Shown here: one piece after another, positions 42,026-50,665 of the stretch
How positions within the stretch are numbered: position 1 is the stretch's first letter
Layout: the number at the start of each line of letters is the position of its first letter
From: Exiguobacterium sp. BMC-KP
GTDB lineage: Bacteria; Bacillota; Bacilli; Exiguobacteriales; Exiguobacteriaceae
NCBI RefSeq assembly: GCF_001275385.1
Contig: NZ_LGIW01000014.1
Span: 1 to 64,000, forward strand
Length of the DNA stretch: 64,000 nucleotides
Reading direction: 5' to 3'
Made by a program: the position numbers and the translations under genes
Notes under the pieces: model-generated
Databases searched by the model: none
The model's input: only the letters and a program-made list of their open reading frames with translations
Told to the model about the DNA's origin: nothing

Positions 42026-42647
42026 AGTATGGACGAAGTAAGGCACGGACGGGACTACCGTCGCCATCGACGAGCGGTAGCGGGACGGCATTCAGGTGGT
42101 AATCGCCAGGTGTGATCGCATCGAGAACAAGTCCTTCAAGGATATGGACACCATGTTGCGCGAGGGAGTGATGGGCTGCCATCTCCTTGCTATCGATCGC
42201 ATCAACGCTTGGTAAATCCAGCCCGATCAGCGAAACTCCAAGTTCTCCGAGTCGCTCGGCAAGACTTGGCGTCAACACGGGAATCGTTTCTGGGAAAGTC
42301 GACTTATCAATCCAACCATCCGTTTTGATGATCAAGCGTCGGACGTCAGTGAGATCAAATCCTTCCAAATCGGCAGCTGTAATTTCTGTTCGACCCGGCA
42401 AGTAAATGACACGAGCATGTCCGATATAGAGATCCGGATCCAGATCGATGATTTTTTGCCCCGCATCATCAAAATGAAATGGTGCATCGACATGAGTACC
42501 GGTATGCAGACTCATCGTTACTTTGCCGACGTTGACGGAACCGGTGTCTGCTTTATTCCATGTCAGTGTGGCCTCAAATGGTGTATCGCCCGGCCACGTC
42601 GTGACGTGGCGATCAAGTGGTTGTGAAACATCAATCCATCGCGTCAT
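42024..42647 (-). CDS. kynB: Kynurenine formamidase KynB
   Basis: Hydrolyses N-formylkynurenine to kynurenine and formate. It is a cyclase-family metal hydrolase of 207 aa. The metal-binding motif HTGTHVDAPFHF (HxGTHxDxPxHF) is complete, and a later His/Glu set is in AAHHSLAQHGVHILEGL. ATG 42647 follows GAGGA; a longer frame would run into kynA. It is the last gene of the operon, 13 nt after kynA. Confidence 0.9.
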   Translation of the reverse strand: MTRWIDVSQPLDRHVTTWPGDTPFEATLTWNKADTGSVNVGKVTMSLHTGTHVDAPFHFDDAGQKIIDLDPDLYIGHARVIYLPGRTEITAADLEGFDLTDVRRLIIKTDGWIDKSTFPETIPVLTPSLAERLGELGVSLIGLDLPSVDAIDSKEMAAHHSLAQHGVHILEGLVLDAITPGDYHLNAVPLPLVDGDGSPVRALLRPY

Positions 42648-42660
42648 TGCTAAATCCTCC

Positions 42661-43500
42661 TCATAATGTCGTGCGGACCGACCATAGTTCTGGGAAGAAC
42701 CGGTGGTCGAGCACACGCCGTAGATAACTGACACCAGACGAGCCACCTGTTCCTGGCTTCTGTCCGATGATCCGCTCGACGGTACTCATATGGTTAAAGC
42801 GCCACATCTGTTGCTGACTCCCGATATCAAGTAGTTTTTCGCCGAGTTCATACAGATCCCAGTACCGCTCGACATCTCGATAGACGCTTGCCCAAGCAGC
42901 CTCGACACTCGCATTCGGTGTCCAGTCTTGTGTAACATCACGTTCGAGGACAGACTTATCGATTGGTAGTCCATGTCGTGCCATCGCTCGGATCGTTTCG
43001 TCGTAGATGCTTGGTGTCTTCAAGTCTTCGAGCATCATCGGATAGAGTGTTTCGTCATGCGCGTACACTTTTAGCATCTGCTCATTTTTGAAGCCGAGCG
43101 CAAATTCGATTTGCCGGTTTTGATACGATTGGAATCCGGATGAATGACCGAGAGCATCGCGGAATTCCAAATATTCGGCAGGGGTCAAGGTCGACAGAAC
43201 ATTCCACGACTGGATCAACTGATGCTGAATCTTTGAGATCCGTGCGAGCATCTTAAATGATGATTCGAGATCATCATTTGCAACGGCTTGCGTTGCCGCA
43301 CGCATCTCATGCAAAATCAACTTCATCCATAGTTCGCTCGTCTGATGAATGATGATGAACAACATCTCGTCATGATGCCCCGATAAGCGATGTTGACTCG
43401 TAAGCAAAGGATCTAATTGCAAGTAGTCTCCGTAGGACATGTCTTTCTTAAAATCCGTTTGAATCGATGCTTCAATAGACGTAGGATCAGTCTTTTCCAT
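42661..43500 (-). CDS. kynA: Tryptophan 2,3-dioxygenase KynA
   Basis: Haem dioxygenase opening the indole ring of L-tryptophan to N-formylkynurenine. The 279-residue protein has the family segments [27 protein letters not shown] and the haem-ligand region [14 protein letters not shown], then [13 protein letters not shown]. First enzyme of the pathway, encoded third in the operon. Confidence 0.94.
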   Translation of the reverse strand: MEKTDPTSIEASIQTDFKKDMSYGDYLQLDPLLTSQHRLSGHHDEMLFIIIHQTSELWMKLILHEMRAATQAVANDDLESSFKMLARISKIQHQLIQSWNVLSTLTPAEYLEFRDALGHSSGFQSYQNRQIEFALGFKNEQMLKVYAHDETLYPMMLEDLKTPSIYDETIRAMARHGLPIDKSVLERDVTQDWTPNASVEAAWASVYRDVERYWDLYELGEKLLDIGSQQQMWRFNHMSTVERIIGQKPGTGGSSGVSYLRRVLDHRFFPELWSVRTTL

Positions 43501-43523
43501 ACCTGTTCATCCCCTTTATCGAA

Positions 43524-44903
43524 TTAATTCAGTTTTCGTTTTTGAGCGGTCGTCGGTTGTTCCGGGTGTGCTCGTTTCCAGAAGAAATATGCAACAGACA
43601 AGAACAATAACCACGGTACACCAAACTTCAAGACGATTTGGAAATCGGTGAACCATGTCGTCAGTACGAGTGCGAATAAGAGCAACGCACCGAGAACCGT
43701 CAGATATGGATAGCCCATCATCCGGACCGGTAACGTCCGTCCGCCTTCGCGTTCCCACGCTTTACGGAAGTAGAGGTGGGAGATGAAAATCATGAACCAC
43801 GTGAAGATTGCTCCGAACATCGAAATCCCCATCATGAATGGATATGAGACGCTCGACTGACTGCTGATGATCGCAGCAAGGAAAATCCCAATCGTCGATA
43901 CGGCGAGTGCGAAGAGGGGCACACCTTTATGATTTAGGCGACCAAACACTTTTGGTGCGTACGTTGCTTTCGATAACGAGTACATCATTCGCGTCGAAGC
44001 GTACAGTTGACTGTTCATCGCAGATAGAGCTGCCGTCAGGATGATGAAGTTCATGATGCCACCCGCATACGGAATCGATAGCATCTCCATTACTTTAACG
44101 AACGGACTTTGATCGACGCCACCTGCTTGTTGCCATGGCACGATCATCAACATCAAAGCAATCGTGATGACGTAAAACGTCGAGAGACGGAAGACTGTCG
44201 CTTTTAATGCTTTCGGTACAGCGACGTCCGGATCCTTTGCTTCACCGGCAGTGACAGCAATCAATTCTGTTCCAAGGAAGCTGAACAAGGAGATGAAGAT
44301 CGCAATCCAGAGACCGGAGAAACCAAATGGCATGAAACCACCATCATTCGTAAAGTTTTGCGGACCAATCTCAGGACTCGGACTACCGATGACTAAATAG
44401 GCACCGAGTAAGATAAACAGCAAGATCGCACTGATTTTAATGACCGAGAACCAGTATTCAAAAGTAGCGAACGTATTGACCGTCGTGGCATTGATGTAAA
44501 TCAATGCGGCAGCAAACACGAGAATCCAAACGAATCCGGGAATGTCTGGGAACCAGTATTTCATATAAATCGCAATCGCACTGACTTCGACACCGATCGC
44601 AAGGACGTTTGCAATCCAGTACGAATAGCGGACGAGGAAACCGGCGTAGGGACTAATATAACGTTCCGCAATCGTCCCGAACGAGCCGGATGTTGGATGG
44701 GCAACCGTCATTTCAGCGAGGCAGCCCATTAAGAGTAAGACGATGAAGGCGCCGACTGCGTAACTGATCAGAACGCTCGGACCGGCAAGTCCGATCGCCA
44801 GTCCACTTCCGAGGAAGAGACCCGTTCCGATCGCACATCCCATCGCGATCATCGTGAGTTGGCGTGTCTTGAGTTCACGCCGTAGTTCAGTAGGTTGTTC
44901 CAT
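43524..44903 (-). CDS. Amino acid permease of the kynurenine operon
   Basis: A 459-residue APC-superfamily permease with about 12 helices. MIAMGCAIGTGLFLGSG is the consensus first helix, and FLGTELIAVTAGEAKDPD is the family signature. ATG 44903 follows AAGGAGT; a longer frame lies inside kynU. Placement between kynU and kynA suggests it imports tryptophan or exports or imports kynurenine or anthranilate. This is inference from context. Confidence 0.88.
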   Translation of the reverse strand: MEQPTELRRELKTRQLTMIAMGCAIGTGLFLGSGLAIGLAGPSVLISYAVGAFIVLLLMGCLAEMTVAHPTSGSFGTIAERYISPYAGFLVRYSYWIANVLAIGVEVSAIAIYMKYWFPDIPGFVWILVFAAALIYINATTVNTFATFEYWFSVIKISAILLFILLGAYLVIGSPSPEIGPQNFTNDGGFMPFGFSGLWIAIFISLFSFLGTELIAVTAGEAKDPDVAVPKALKATVFRLSTFYVITIALMLMIVPWQQAGGVDQSPFVKVMEMLSIPYAGGIMNFIILTAALSAMNSQLYASTRMMYSLSKATYAPKVFGRLNHKGVPLFALAVSTIGIFLAAIISSQSSVSYPFMMGISMFGAIFTWFMIFISHLYFRKAWEREGGRTLPVRMMGYPYLTVLGALLLFALVLTTWFTDFQIVLKFGVPWLLFLSVAYFFWKRAHPEQPTTAQKRKLN

Positions 44904-44913
44904 AGTGTACTCC

Positions 44914-46191
44914 TTAAGCAACGACTTCGCGTTCATTCGCGAAACGTTCGTATTCTTTATCTTCCATGATTTGTTTGAGTGTCGCGATAACGTCATAGAC
45001 ATCAGTGAACGTATTGTAGAGCGCAACCGGTGCTAAGCGAACGATGTTCGGTGCCCGGAAATCAGGAATGATCCGATGTTCCTTGAGTGCTTTACAAATC
45101 CGTGCTGCTTCCGGATGCTCGAGACTGAGGTGCGCACCACGGCGTTTGTCGTCGACCGGGTTCCCGATGACGAAACCGTATGGTGCTAACTCTTGCTCGA
45201 CGAGTTCCATCATGTACTGTGTCAAGGCGAGTGATTTCGTCCGGACGGCTTCGATACCGACTTCTTCGAACATCTCTAACGCACCGATTTGTGGGGCGAG
45301 ACTTAAGACGTGTGGTGTGCCGATTTGGAATGCTCCGGCATGCGCAGCCGGTGTCATCGTATGATCCATATCAAACTGCTTGTCCTTGCGTGAACCGAAC
45401 CAGCCCGTCAGACCAGGCAGTGTTCCAAAATGACGTTCGTGGACGAATAATCCACCAACTGTTCCAGGACCACCGTTTAAGTGTTTGTAATTGCACCAGT
45501 AGGCAAAATCAACATCCCAGTCATGGAAAGCATGCGGAACGGCCCCGACCGAGTGACAGCCATCAAAACCGATCAAGATACCGCGGTCGTGTGCGGCTTT
45601 CGTCAGACGTTCCATGTCGAGAATCTGTCCGCTCCGGTACAGCACGGCCGGCAAGACGATCAAAGCGATATCGTCTGTCATGGCAGCAATGATATCGTCT
45701 TCTTCTAAAAAGCGACCATCACGACTCGGCACTTGGATGAGGTGTGTCTCTGGATCAAGCCCGCGCAAACGAAGTTGACTTTGGAGGGCATAGATGTCTG
45801 ACGGGAACGTCAGTGCATCGGCTAAAATCTTATCGCGTCCTTCTGTCGGTTGGAAGAATGTCGCGACGAGTTGATGGAGATTGACGGTCGTTGAACCAGT
45901 GACCATGACTTCTTCTGCCTGAGCGCCAATCAATGGTGCGTTGAGGGCAGCGAGTCGTTCTGATAATTCAAACCAAGGATGACGTCCCTTCATCCAGCCA
46001 TCGATGCCGAGTTCTTTCCAATCTGATAGCGACTCGAGTAACGTCTTCTCAGCACGTTTTGATAACAATCCGAGCGAATTTCCATCCATATAGATACTAC
46101 CCGGTTGCAGATAAAACTCATCACGATAGGCGGCTAAAGCATCTTGTTCGTCCCGAGTAACGGCATCGGTCCGTTTTGCTTGCAATGTCAT
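44914..46191 (-). CDS. kynU: Kynureninase KynU
   Basis: PLP enzyme cleaving kynurenine to anthranilate and alanine. The 425-residue protein has [15 protein letters not shown] near the N terminus, the phosphate-binding [10 protein letters not shown], and [18 protein letters not shown], where the Lys is the PLP ligand. First gene of the operon; ATG 46191 follows AAGGAGGATG. With kynA and kynB it gives a complete tryptophan-to-anthranilate route. Confidence 0.95.
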   Translation of the reverse strand: MTLQAKRTDAVTRDEQDALAAYRDEFYLQPGSIYMDGNSLGLLSKRAEKTLLESLSDWKELGIDGWMKGRHPWFELSERLAALNAPLIGAQAEEVMVTGSTTVNLHQLVATFFQPTEGRDKILADALTFPSDIYALQSQLRLRGLDPETHLIQVPSRDGRFLEEDDIIAAMTDDIALIVLPAVLYRSGQILDMERLTKAAHDRGILIGFDGCHSVGAVPHAFHDWDVDFAYWCNYKHLNGGPGTVGGLFVHERHFGTLPGLTGWFGSRKDKQFDMDHTMTPAAHAGAFQIGTPHVLSLAPQIGALEMFEEVGIEAVRTKSLALTQYMMELVEQELAPYGFVIGNPVDDKRRGAHLSLEHPEAARICKALKEHRIIPDFRAPNIVRLAPVALYNTFTDVYDVIATLKQIMEDKEYERFANEREVVA

Positions 46192-46247
46192 ACGTCATCC
46201 TCCTTAAATGAATGCTCAATCAATTTTGACAAAAGCGTAGCAAACAA

Positions 46248-46264
46248 ATTGACATTGTGTCAAT
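46248..46264. promoter_or_regulatory. TetR-type operator between kynU and its regulator
   Basis: ATTGACATTGTGTCAAT is a perfect 7-3-7 inverted repeat in the 108-bp divergent region. Its TGTCAA arm is also a consensus -35 (TTGACA) for the minus strand, so occupation would block kynU transcription. A further TTGACA lies at 46225. Confidence 0.6.
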
Positions 46265-46299
46265 ATTATCGAATAGAGAAAACAAAAGGAGTGAAGGAC

Positions 46300-46929
46300 A
46301 TGTCATCTTCTCAACCAGAAAAAATCGATAAACGTCACCTGCGTACGGTGCGGACACGCGAGAAACTGTTGAGTGCAGCACGTGACGTCTTCTTAGAACA
46401 AGGTTTTCAGACGGCAACGATTTCACAAATCATTAAACAAGCTGGCGTCGGTTACGGAACCGCTTATGTCCATTTTGAAGGGAAAGATGAGCTACTCGTC
46501 GTCTTGATGGAAGATGTCATGAGTCGTTTTCACGCGATTGCGGAACGAACATTTGAACCGACGACGCCGAGGGAGGCGAAAGAACGCATCGTGACGCAAG
46601 CAACGGATTTCTTACGTCTTGCAGAAGAAGAACGAGCAATGCTACGGATTGTCGAGCAAGCAATCGGTGTATCCTATATTGTCCGTGCAAAATGGAAAGC
46701 GATTCGGGAACGATTCATTGATCGGATCAGTCAAGACATTCAGTATGCGCAAGAGACAGGACTCGCGCGGCAAGATGTTGATTCAAAGCTCGTTGCCCGC
46801 GGCTGGTTCTTTGCCAATGAGATGTACTTATTTGAAGTCGTCCGTGAAGAGGCGACGGCAACGATTGAAGAAATCGCACACGTCTTAGCGACGATCTATA
46901 CGCAAGGACTCTACCGGATCGAGGATTGA
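46300..46929 (+). CDS. TetR-family regulator of the kyn operon
   Basis: A 209-residue TetR protein. RTREKLLSAARDVFLEQGFQTATISQIIKQAGVGYGTAYVHFEGKDELLVVLM is a complete TetR DNA-binding domain, followed by a helical ligand-binding domain. ATG 46300 lies after AAAAGGAGTG; a frame running back to 46144 overlaps kynU and lacks a ribosome site. Divergence from kynU and the palindrome at 46248 point to repression of the operon. Inducer unknown; kynurenine or tryptophan is likely. Confidence 0.88.
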   Translation: MSSSQPEKIDKRHLRTVRTREKLLSAARDVFLEQGFQTATISQIIKQAGVGYGTAYVHFEGKDELLVVLMEDVMSRFHAIAERTFEPTTPREAKERIVTQATDFLRLAEEERAMLRIVEQAIGVSYIVRAKWKAIRERFIDRISQDIQYAQETGLARQDVDSKLVARGWFFANEMYLFEVVREEATATIEEIAHVLATIYTQGLYRIED

Positions 46930-46978
46930 TGAGTGTGCGGGAAGGGAACGTTTCCGAGTAGAAGGGAGCGTGACCGGG

Positions 46979-47431
46979 ATGCCGTTTGATTATGATCTCG
47001 ATTTTAAGACGACTGATTTTCGTAAGGAACCGGAAAAATACCGGGTCGGGCGCGGAGAGCAAGGGGTGTTGCTCGTCGAACCATATAAAAGTGAGATTTT
47101 GCCGCATTGGCGTTTTAAGACGCCGGACATCGCTCGAGAATCGTCCGACAAAATTTATGAGATGTATTTAGCTTATAAAGAGGACGGGGACTTCGTCGGC
47201 ATGGACATGGCGCGGAAGTTCATTCAGATGGGTCATACGCGCGCGCGACGCTACGCGAATTATAAGGGTGGACGCAAATATAAAGATAAAGAGAAAAAAG
47301 AATTGCACATACGCGATATCGATGAAGAAAAAGCCAAATCGGCTGCGATTTTCCAAGAAAAGTGGGATTTAATTCGGGCGGATGAGGAATATCTCAAGCT
47401 CAAACGCGCACATCAAAAACAATACGGTTAA
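46979..47431 (+). CDS. DUF4385-family protein
   Basis: A 150-residue soluble protein rich in charged residues, matching the uncharacterised DUF4385 pattern (FDYDLDFKTTDFRKEPEKYRVGRGEQGVLLVEPYKSEILPHWRF and MDMARKFIQMGHTRARRYANYKGGRKY). ATG 46979 is 10 nt after AAGGGAG; GTG 46970 would be adjacent to it. It probably continues on the TetR transcript, 49 nt downstream. Confidence 0.75.
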   Translation: MPFDYDLDFKTTDFRKEPEKYRVGRGEQGVLLVEPYKSEILPHWRFKTPDIARESSDKIYEMYLAYKEDGDFVGMDMARKFIQMGHTRARRYANYKGGRKYKDKEKKELHIRDIDEEKAKSAAIFQEKWDLIRADEEYLKLKRAHQKQYG

Positions 47432-47499
47432 GTCATTTCAAAATAAAGGGAATCAATTCAAATGGTGCGATAATGAAAAGAAAAACGGGAGGCATTGGT

Positions 47500-47799
47500 A
47501 TGAACCGTTGGTGGATTCCGCTGTATCCGATCGGTCTATTCTTACTGGTGGATCACTTTTTCTATCATATTTCAGTGACGTGGCTCATCGTGCTTGGTGT
47601 TGTCAGTATCTTACTGAGTCTTCGTCCGAATCGACCGACCTTTTCTTCATATCGTTCATTGATGATTGGCACACTATTGCTAGGTCTTGGTCTTATGCCA
47701 TGGTTGACGCTTGATTTTACAGGAGTCGTCTTCGTTTTCTTGTTAACAGAAATCGTTGCGAAACTGCTCGTATCAGGAACAGAGGAACAATTCGTATGA
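47500..47799 (+). CDS. Small membrane protein
   Basis: A 99-residue protein with four predicted helices (starting IPLYPIGLFLLVDHFFY). ATG 47500 follows GGGAGG with a 7-nt gap; an earlier ATG at 47473 precedes this ribosome site. No family recognised. Confidence 0.55.
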   Translation: MNRWWIPLYPIGLFLLVDHFFYHISVTWLIVLGVVSILLSLRPNRPTFSSYRSLMIGTLLLGLGLMPWLTLDFTGVVFVFLLTEIVAKLLVSGTEEQFV

Positions 47800-47819
47800 C
47801 GAACAAATAGGAATAAACG

Positions 47820-47871
47820 AAATAGCCTCGATTACTCCGTCCGATTGGATGGAGCAGTCGAGGCTATTTTT
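47820..47871. terminator. Bidirectional terminator
   Basis: AAATAGCCTCGATTACTCC against GGAGCAGTCGAGGCTATTT with a 12-nt loop; serves the small membrane gene and the convergent MFS gene. Confidence 0.88.
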
Positions 47872-47878
47872 GGTGCAA

Positions 47879-49075
47879 TTAAGAACTTTGTTCGACCTTG
47901 GCAATCAACCGTGCTTGACGTTTTTGCCAGATGAACGATCCAATGAACGTCACGACAAGGAAGATCAGACCAAGCGCAAATGGATAGAGAATGTTGACGT
48001 CATATAGTAGACCAGCGAGTGTTGGTCCGAGTACGTTCCCGATACTCATATAAGCATTATTCATCCCCATGGCAAATCCTTGTTCATTCCCAGCAAGCTT
48101 TGAAATCATCGTATTCAAGACAGGACGTAAAATCGACGTCGCAAGGAAGATGACGAGTGTGATCGCAAAGAATCCACCGTAGCTTGATGTTAATAGCGAT
48201 AATAAGAAGCCGAGCGCTGCGATGAAGAGGAATAAGTTCAAGACCTTTCCTTCTCCCAGACTACGCGATAACTTGTCGACAATGAAGATTTGAGCGATGA
48301 CGCTGATAATACCGGTCGACGTCACCATGATCGCAATATCTTTCGGTGAAGCACCGAATTGATCATCGACGAACAAACCGAGTACCGATTCGTACGCCAT
48401 CAGACCGAAACTCATGACGAGTGTAATGACGAGCGGTACGAAGTATGGTTTCTTAAACGATGTGCCGAGTTTTCGAAGCATCGATCCCTCGTCAGGTGCC
48501 ATCGCCGTCGCATCATGTTTTTCGCTTTCTTGAAGTAACAAGACACTGAATAAGACAGCTGCACCAGAGACGATCGCCGAGACGAGTAACGGCAATTTTA
48601 AATCATATTCGGCGAGGAATCCACCGATCCCGGGACCGATGACGATCCCGAGTGACATCGCAGCGGAGACGTAACTGTTTCCTTTTGCGCGTTGATCCAT
48701 CGTCGTGATATCCGCGACGTAAGCAAAAATGGCTGGAATCAGAAGTGCGGCACCAGCACCACCGATTGCGCGCGAAATGTACAGTACTGTGACGGAGTTC
48801 GAGAAATAGAAGACGAACATCGACAGTGTCAAGCCGATTAATCCGTAAATGATCATCTTACGACGACCGTATTGATCAGCCCATTTTCCAGCGATCGGCG
48901 ACATTATGAGCTGTGCTCCGGCAAAGATCGCAATCATCAATCCGGCAGCTGTTCCACCTTGTCCAATTGATGCTAAGTAAGCGGGAAGAATCGGAATGAT
49001 GATCCCGAAGCTCCCGACGGCAATGAACATATTGATCATGAGGACCGTTAATTTTTTTCGTTGATCCGCGTGCAA
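47879..49075 (-). CDS. MFS multidrug-type efflux transporter
   Basis: A 398-residue, 12-helix major facilitator of the NorA/Bmr type. Motif A lies in GKWADQYGRRKMI, and motif C in AAMSLGIVIGPGIGGFLAE, the antiporter motif of DHA1 exporters. The start is TTG 49075 after AAGAAGGGG; the first in-frame ATG (49039) falls inside helix 1. Drug efflux is likely; substrate not predictable. Confidence 0.85.
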   Translation of the reverse strand: MHADQRKKLTVLMINMFIAVGSFGIIIPILPAYLASIGQGGTAAGLMIAIFAGAQLIMSPIAGKWADQYGRRKMIIYGLIGLTLSMFVFYFSNSVTVLYISRAIGGAGAALLIPAIFAYVADITTMDQRAKGNSYVSAAMSLGIVIGPGIGGFLAEYDLKLPLLVSAIVSGAAVLFSVLLLQESEKHDATAMAPDEGSMLRKLGTSFKKPYFVPLVITLVMSFGLMAYESVLGLFVDDQFGASPKDIAIMVTSTGIISVIAQIFIVDKLSRSLGEGKVLNLFLFIAALGFLLSLLTSSYGGFFAITLVIFLATSILRPVLNTMISKLAGNEQGFAMGMNNAYMSIGNVLGPTLAGLLYDVNILYPFALGLIFLVVTFIGSFIWQKRQARLIAKVEQSS

Positions 49076-49296
49076 GGGGACCCCTTCTTTCGACCCGCTT
49101 TCTGTAAGCGGTTATTTGTTTCACCTTCATTATCTTAGAATCAAGCTAAATGAACTGTCAATAATGAAGGATTTCTCTAACAGAAAAACGTTCCGATTGC
49201 GTCTCCATTTGGGGAGGGAGACGTCATCGGAACGTTTTTATTTTGAATTGGGGCTTGATTGGCGCGAGCAGGGGTAGCTCGCAGAATGCGCACCTC
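49076..49296. other. Intergenic region after the nitroreductase gene
   Basis: The 221 bp hold the promoter region of the MFS gene, an AAGGGG(A)CCCCTT palindrome at 49075-49087 that covers the MFS ribosome site, and the terminator at 49184-49239. Nothing else is recognised. Confidence 0.4.
49184..49239. terminator. Terminator after the nitroreductase gene
   Basis: AAAAACGTTCCGAT...CGTCTCC pairs with GGAGACG...ATCGGAACGTTTTT around a short loop. The A and T tracts on both sides allow either direction. Confidence 0.88.
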
Positions 49297-49854
49297 TTAA
49301 AAGTGCGTCAACTTGTCTTTTGCGGACGTTCTAGGTTTAACAGGTGGAACGACGGCTGGCCAGCCAATTTGAATGACACCGAGAACCCGCTCTTCTTCTG
49401 AAGCACCGACGAGAGACGCATATTCTGGTGTAAACCAATGTTTTCCGCTCTTCCAGCAACAACCAAGACCTCGCTCTGTCGCCACCAACTGTAGATTTTG
49501 AATCATGGCAGCTGTTGCGAGTGTATCCTCTAGCTGTTGATCCGGTGTTCCTTGTACCTGACAAAGTACCGTTAAATAAACCGGGACTTCCCGTAATTTT
49601 TGTTCCGCCTGCTGACGTTGTTCGATCGTCTTCGTCTCGAATTGACCGCGCGCTGTCAGCAACTCCATCAAGGCATCGACGTACCGTGTTTGTCCGTCTT
49701 CGATTGCGAGAACAAAGCGCCAAGGTTCTCGTAATTTATGATTCGGGGCATAAATCGCCGTGTCGAGCAATGCTTCTACCAATTCGACCGGAACGGGTTG
49801 TTCCGTATAGGACCGGATCGACCGGCGTGTTTCAATCACTTGTTGGGCATGCAT
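49297..49854 (-). CDS. Nitroreductase-family FMN oxidoreductase
   Basis: A 185-residue nitroreductase-like flavoprotein. ETRRSIRSYTEQPVPVELVEALLDTAIYAPNHKLREPWRFVLA is the conserved FMN-binding start, and LGCCWKSGKHWFTPEYA with LGVIQIGWP the C-terminal part. Start 49854 is chosen because GAGGAG is 9 nt upstream and because the promoter lies at 49885-49914, so longer versions are not transcribed. A Fur box overlaps the promoter, so iron limitation probably induces it; an iron- or flavin-reductase role would fit. Confidence 0.85.
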   Translation of the reverse strand: MHAQQVIETRRSIRSYTEQPVPVELVEALLDTAIYAPNHKLREPWRFVLAIEDGQTRYVDALMELLTARGQFETKTIEQRQQAEQKLREVPVYLTVLCQVQGTPDQQLEDTLATAAMIQNLQLVATERGLGCCWKSGKHWFTPEYASLVGASEEERVLGVIQIGWPAVVPPVKPRTSAKDKLTHF

Positions 49855-49884
49855 CCGTTTCATCTCCTCACTGAGTACTTTTTC

Positions 49885-49914
49885 ACTATAAATGATAACG
49901 ATTATCATTGTCAA
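49885..49914 (-). promoter_or_regulatory. Nitroreductase promoter with embedded Fur box
   Basis: On the minus strand TTGACA (49914-49909), 18 bp, TATAGT (49890-49885). The spacer is filled by AATGATAACGATTATCATT (49891-49909), whose core TGATAAC-G-ATTATCA is a 7-1-7 Fur box matching TGATAAT-N-ATTATCA at all but one position. Fur binding would hide the promoter when iron is plentiful. Confidence 0.85.
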
Positions 49915-49977
49915 CGTTATTTGTCAGAAAATAAAAAGACGATTCCCGAGAGGAAATCATCTTTTATTGAATTCGTA

Positions 49978-50535
49978 TTAAGAGACTTTTCGTTCCTCGT
50001 CTTGATCCTGAGCAACGGTCGTTAGTTTCTTTTTCATAAGACGAATCCGGTACAGCGCAAATAAATAATGGGCGAAATAAATCGTAAACCCAAGGAAAAT
50101 CGTCAGTGCTACATGAATCTGAACGCCAGGGACAGCGTGGAGTTGAATAAAGAGCAAGACTGCCATCGCCATCGTATAGAGCACCATTTCCACCGATTGT
50201 GGCATGACGCGTTGACGTTTTAGGAAAAAGGAACGCATGAGTGGTAGGACGACAAGACTGACGAGACGATCGACTAGTCCGATGACGAGCACACTAATCA
50301 CCATTGCTAAACCATTTTCAAAAGTGATTAATCGTGGAAAGACAAGATATGTGACGAGTAATAGTGGTCCAACTAATAAAAAGATTGAAATCGAGGCACG
50401 TGCGAATACGAAGAGCCCGTTGACACTTGTTAAAAAGGCACGAACGATCTTTTGTGACCAAGGTGATGGTCGACCAACTTGCCAAGCAAAACAACAAGCA
50501 AAGATGAACGCATAAAATTGCAGAAAGGCAACCAT
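49978..50535 (-). CDS. Multi-helix membrane protein of unknown function
   Basis: A 185-residue integral membrane protein with about five helices (for example FLQFYAFIFACCFAW at the N terminus and HVALTIFLGFTIYFAHYLFALY near the end) and a charged C-terminal tail. No family recognised. Its ATG at 50535 has AAAGGAG upstream. Confidence 0.6.
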   Translation of the reverse strand: MVAFLQFYAFIFACCFAWQVGRPSPWSQKIVRAFLTSVNGLFVFARASISIFLLVGPLLLVTYLVFPRLITFENGLAMVISVLVIGLVDRLVSLVVLPLMRSFFLKRQRVMPQSVEMVLYTMAMAVLLFIQLHAVPGVQIHVALTIFLGFTIYFAHYLFALYRIRLMKKKLTTVAQDQDEERKVS

Positions 50536-50621
50536 AAAGCATCTCCTTTAGATATGAAACTCATTGTCCCTAGTGTATCGATTTTAAAGCTGAAGTGCAA
50601 AGAAGAACTTTTCGTAAAGTA

Positions 50622-50656
50622 TAAGAAAAGACCAGCTGATGTGACATCAACTGGTC
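50622..50656 (-). terminator. Terminator after emrB
   Basis: GACCAG-C-TGATGT pairs with ACATCA-A-CTGGTC; read on the minus strand it is followed by a TTTTCTTAT tract. Confidence 0.75.
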
Positions 50657-50665
50657 CGTCGTCAA

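Noticed and set aside
46144-46299. N-terminal extension of the kyn TetR regulator
   Set aside because: It overlaps kynU and the operator; a good ribosome site precedes ATG 46300.
49855-49914. Longer N terminus of the nitroreductase starting at 49914
   Set aside because: The promoter and Fur box occupy these bases, so they are not transcribed as coding sequence.
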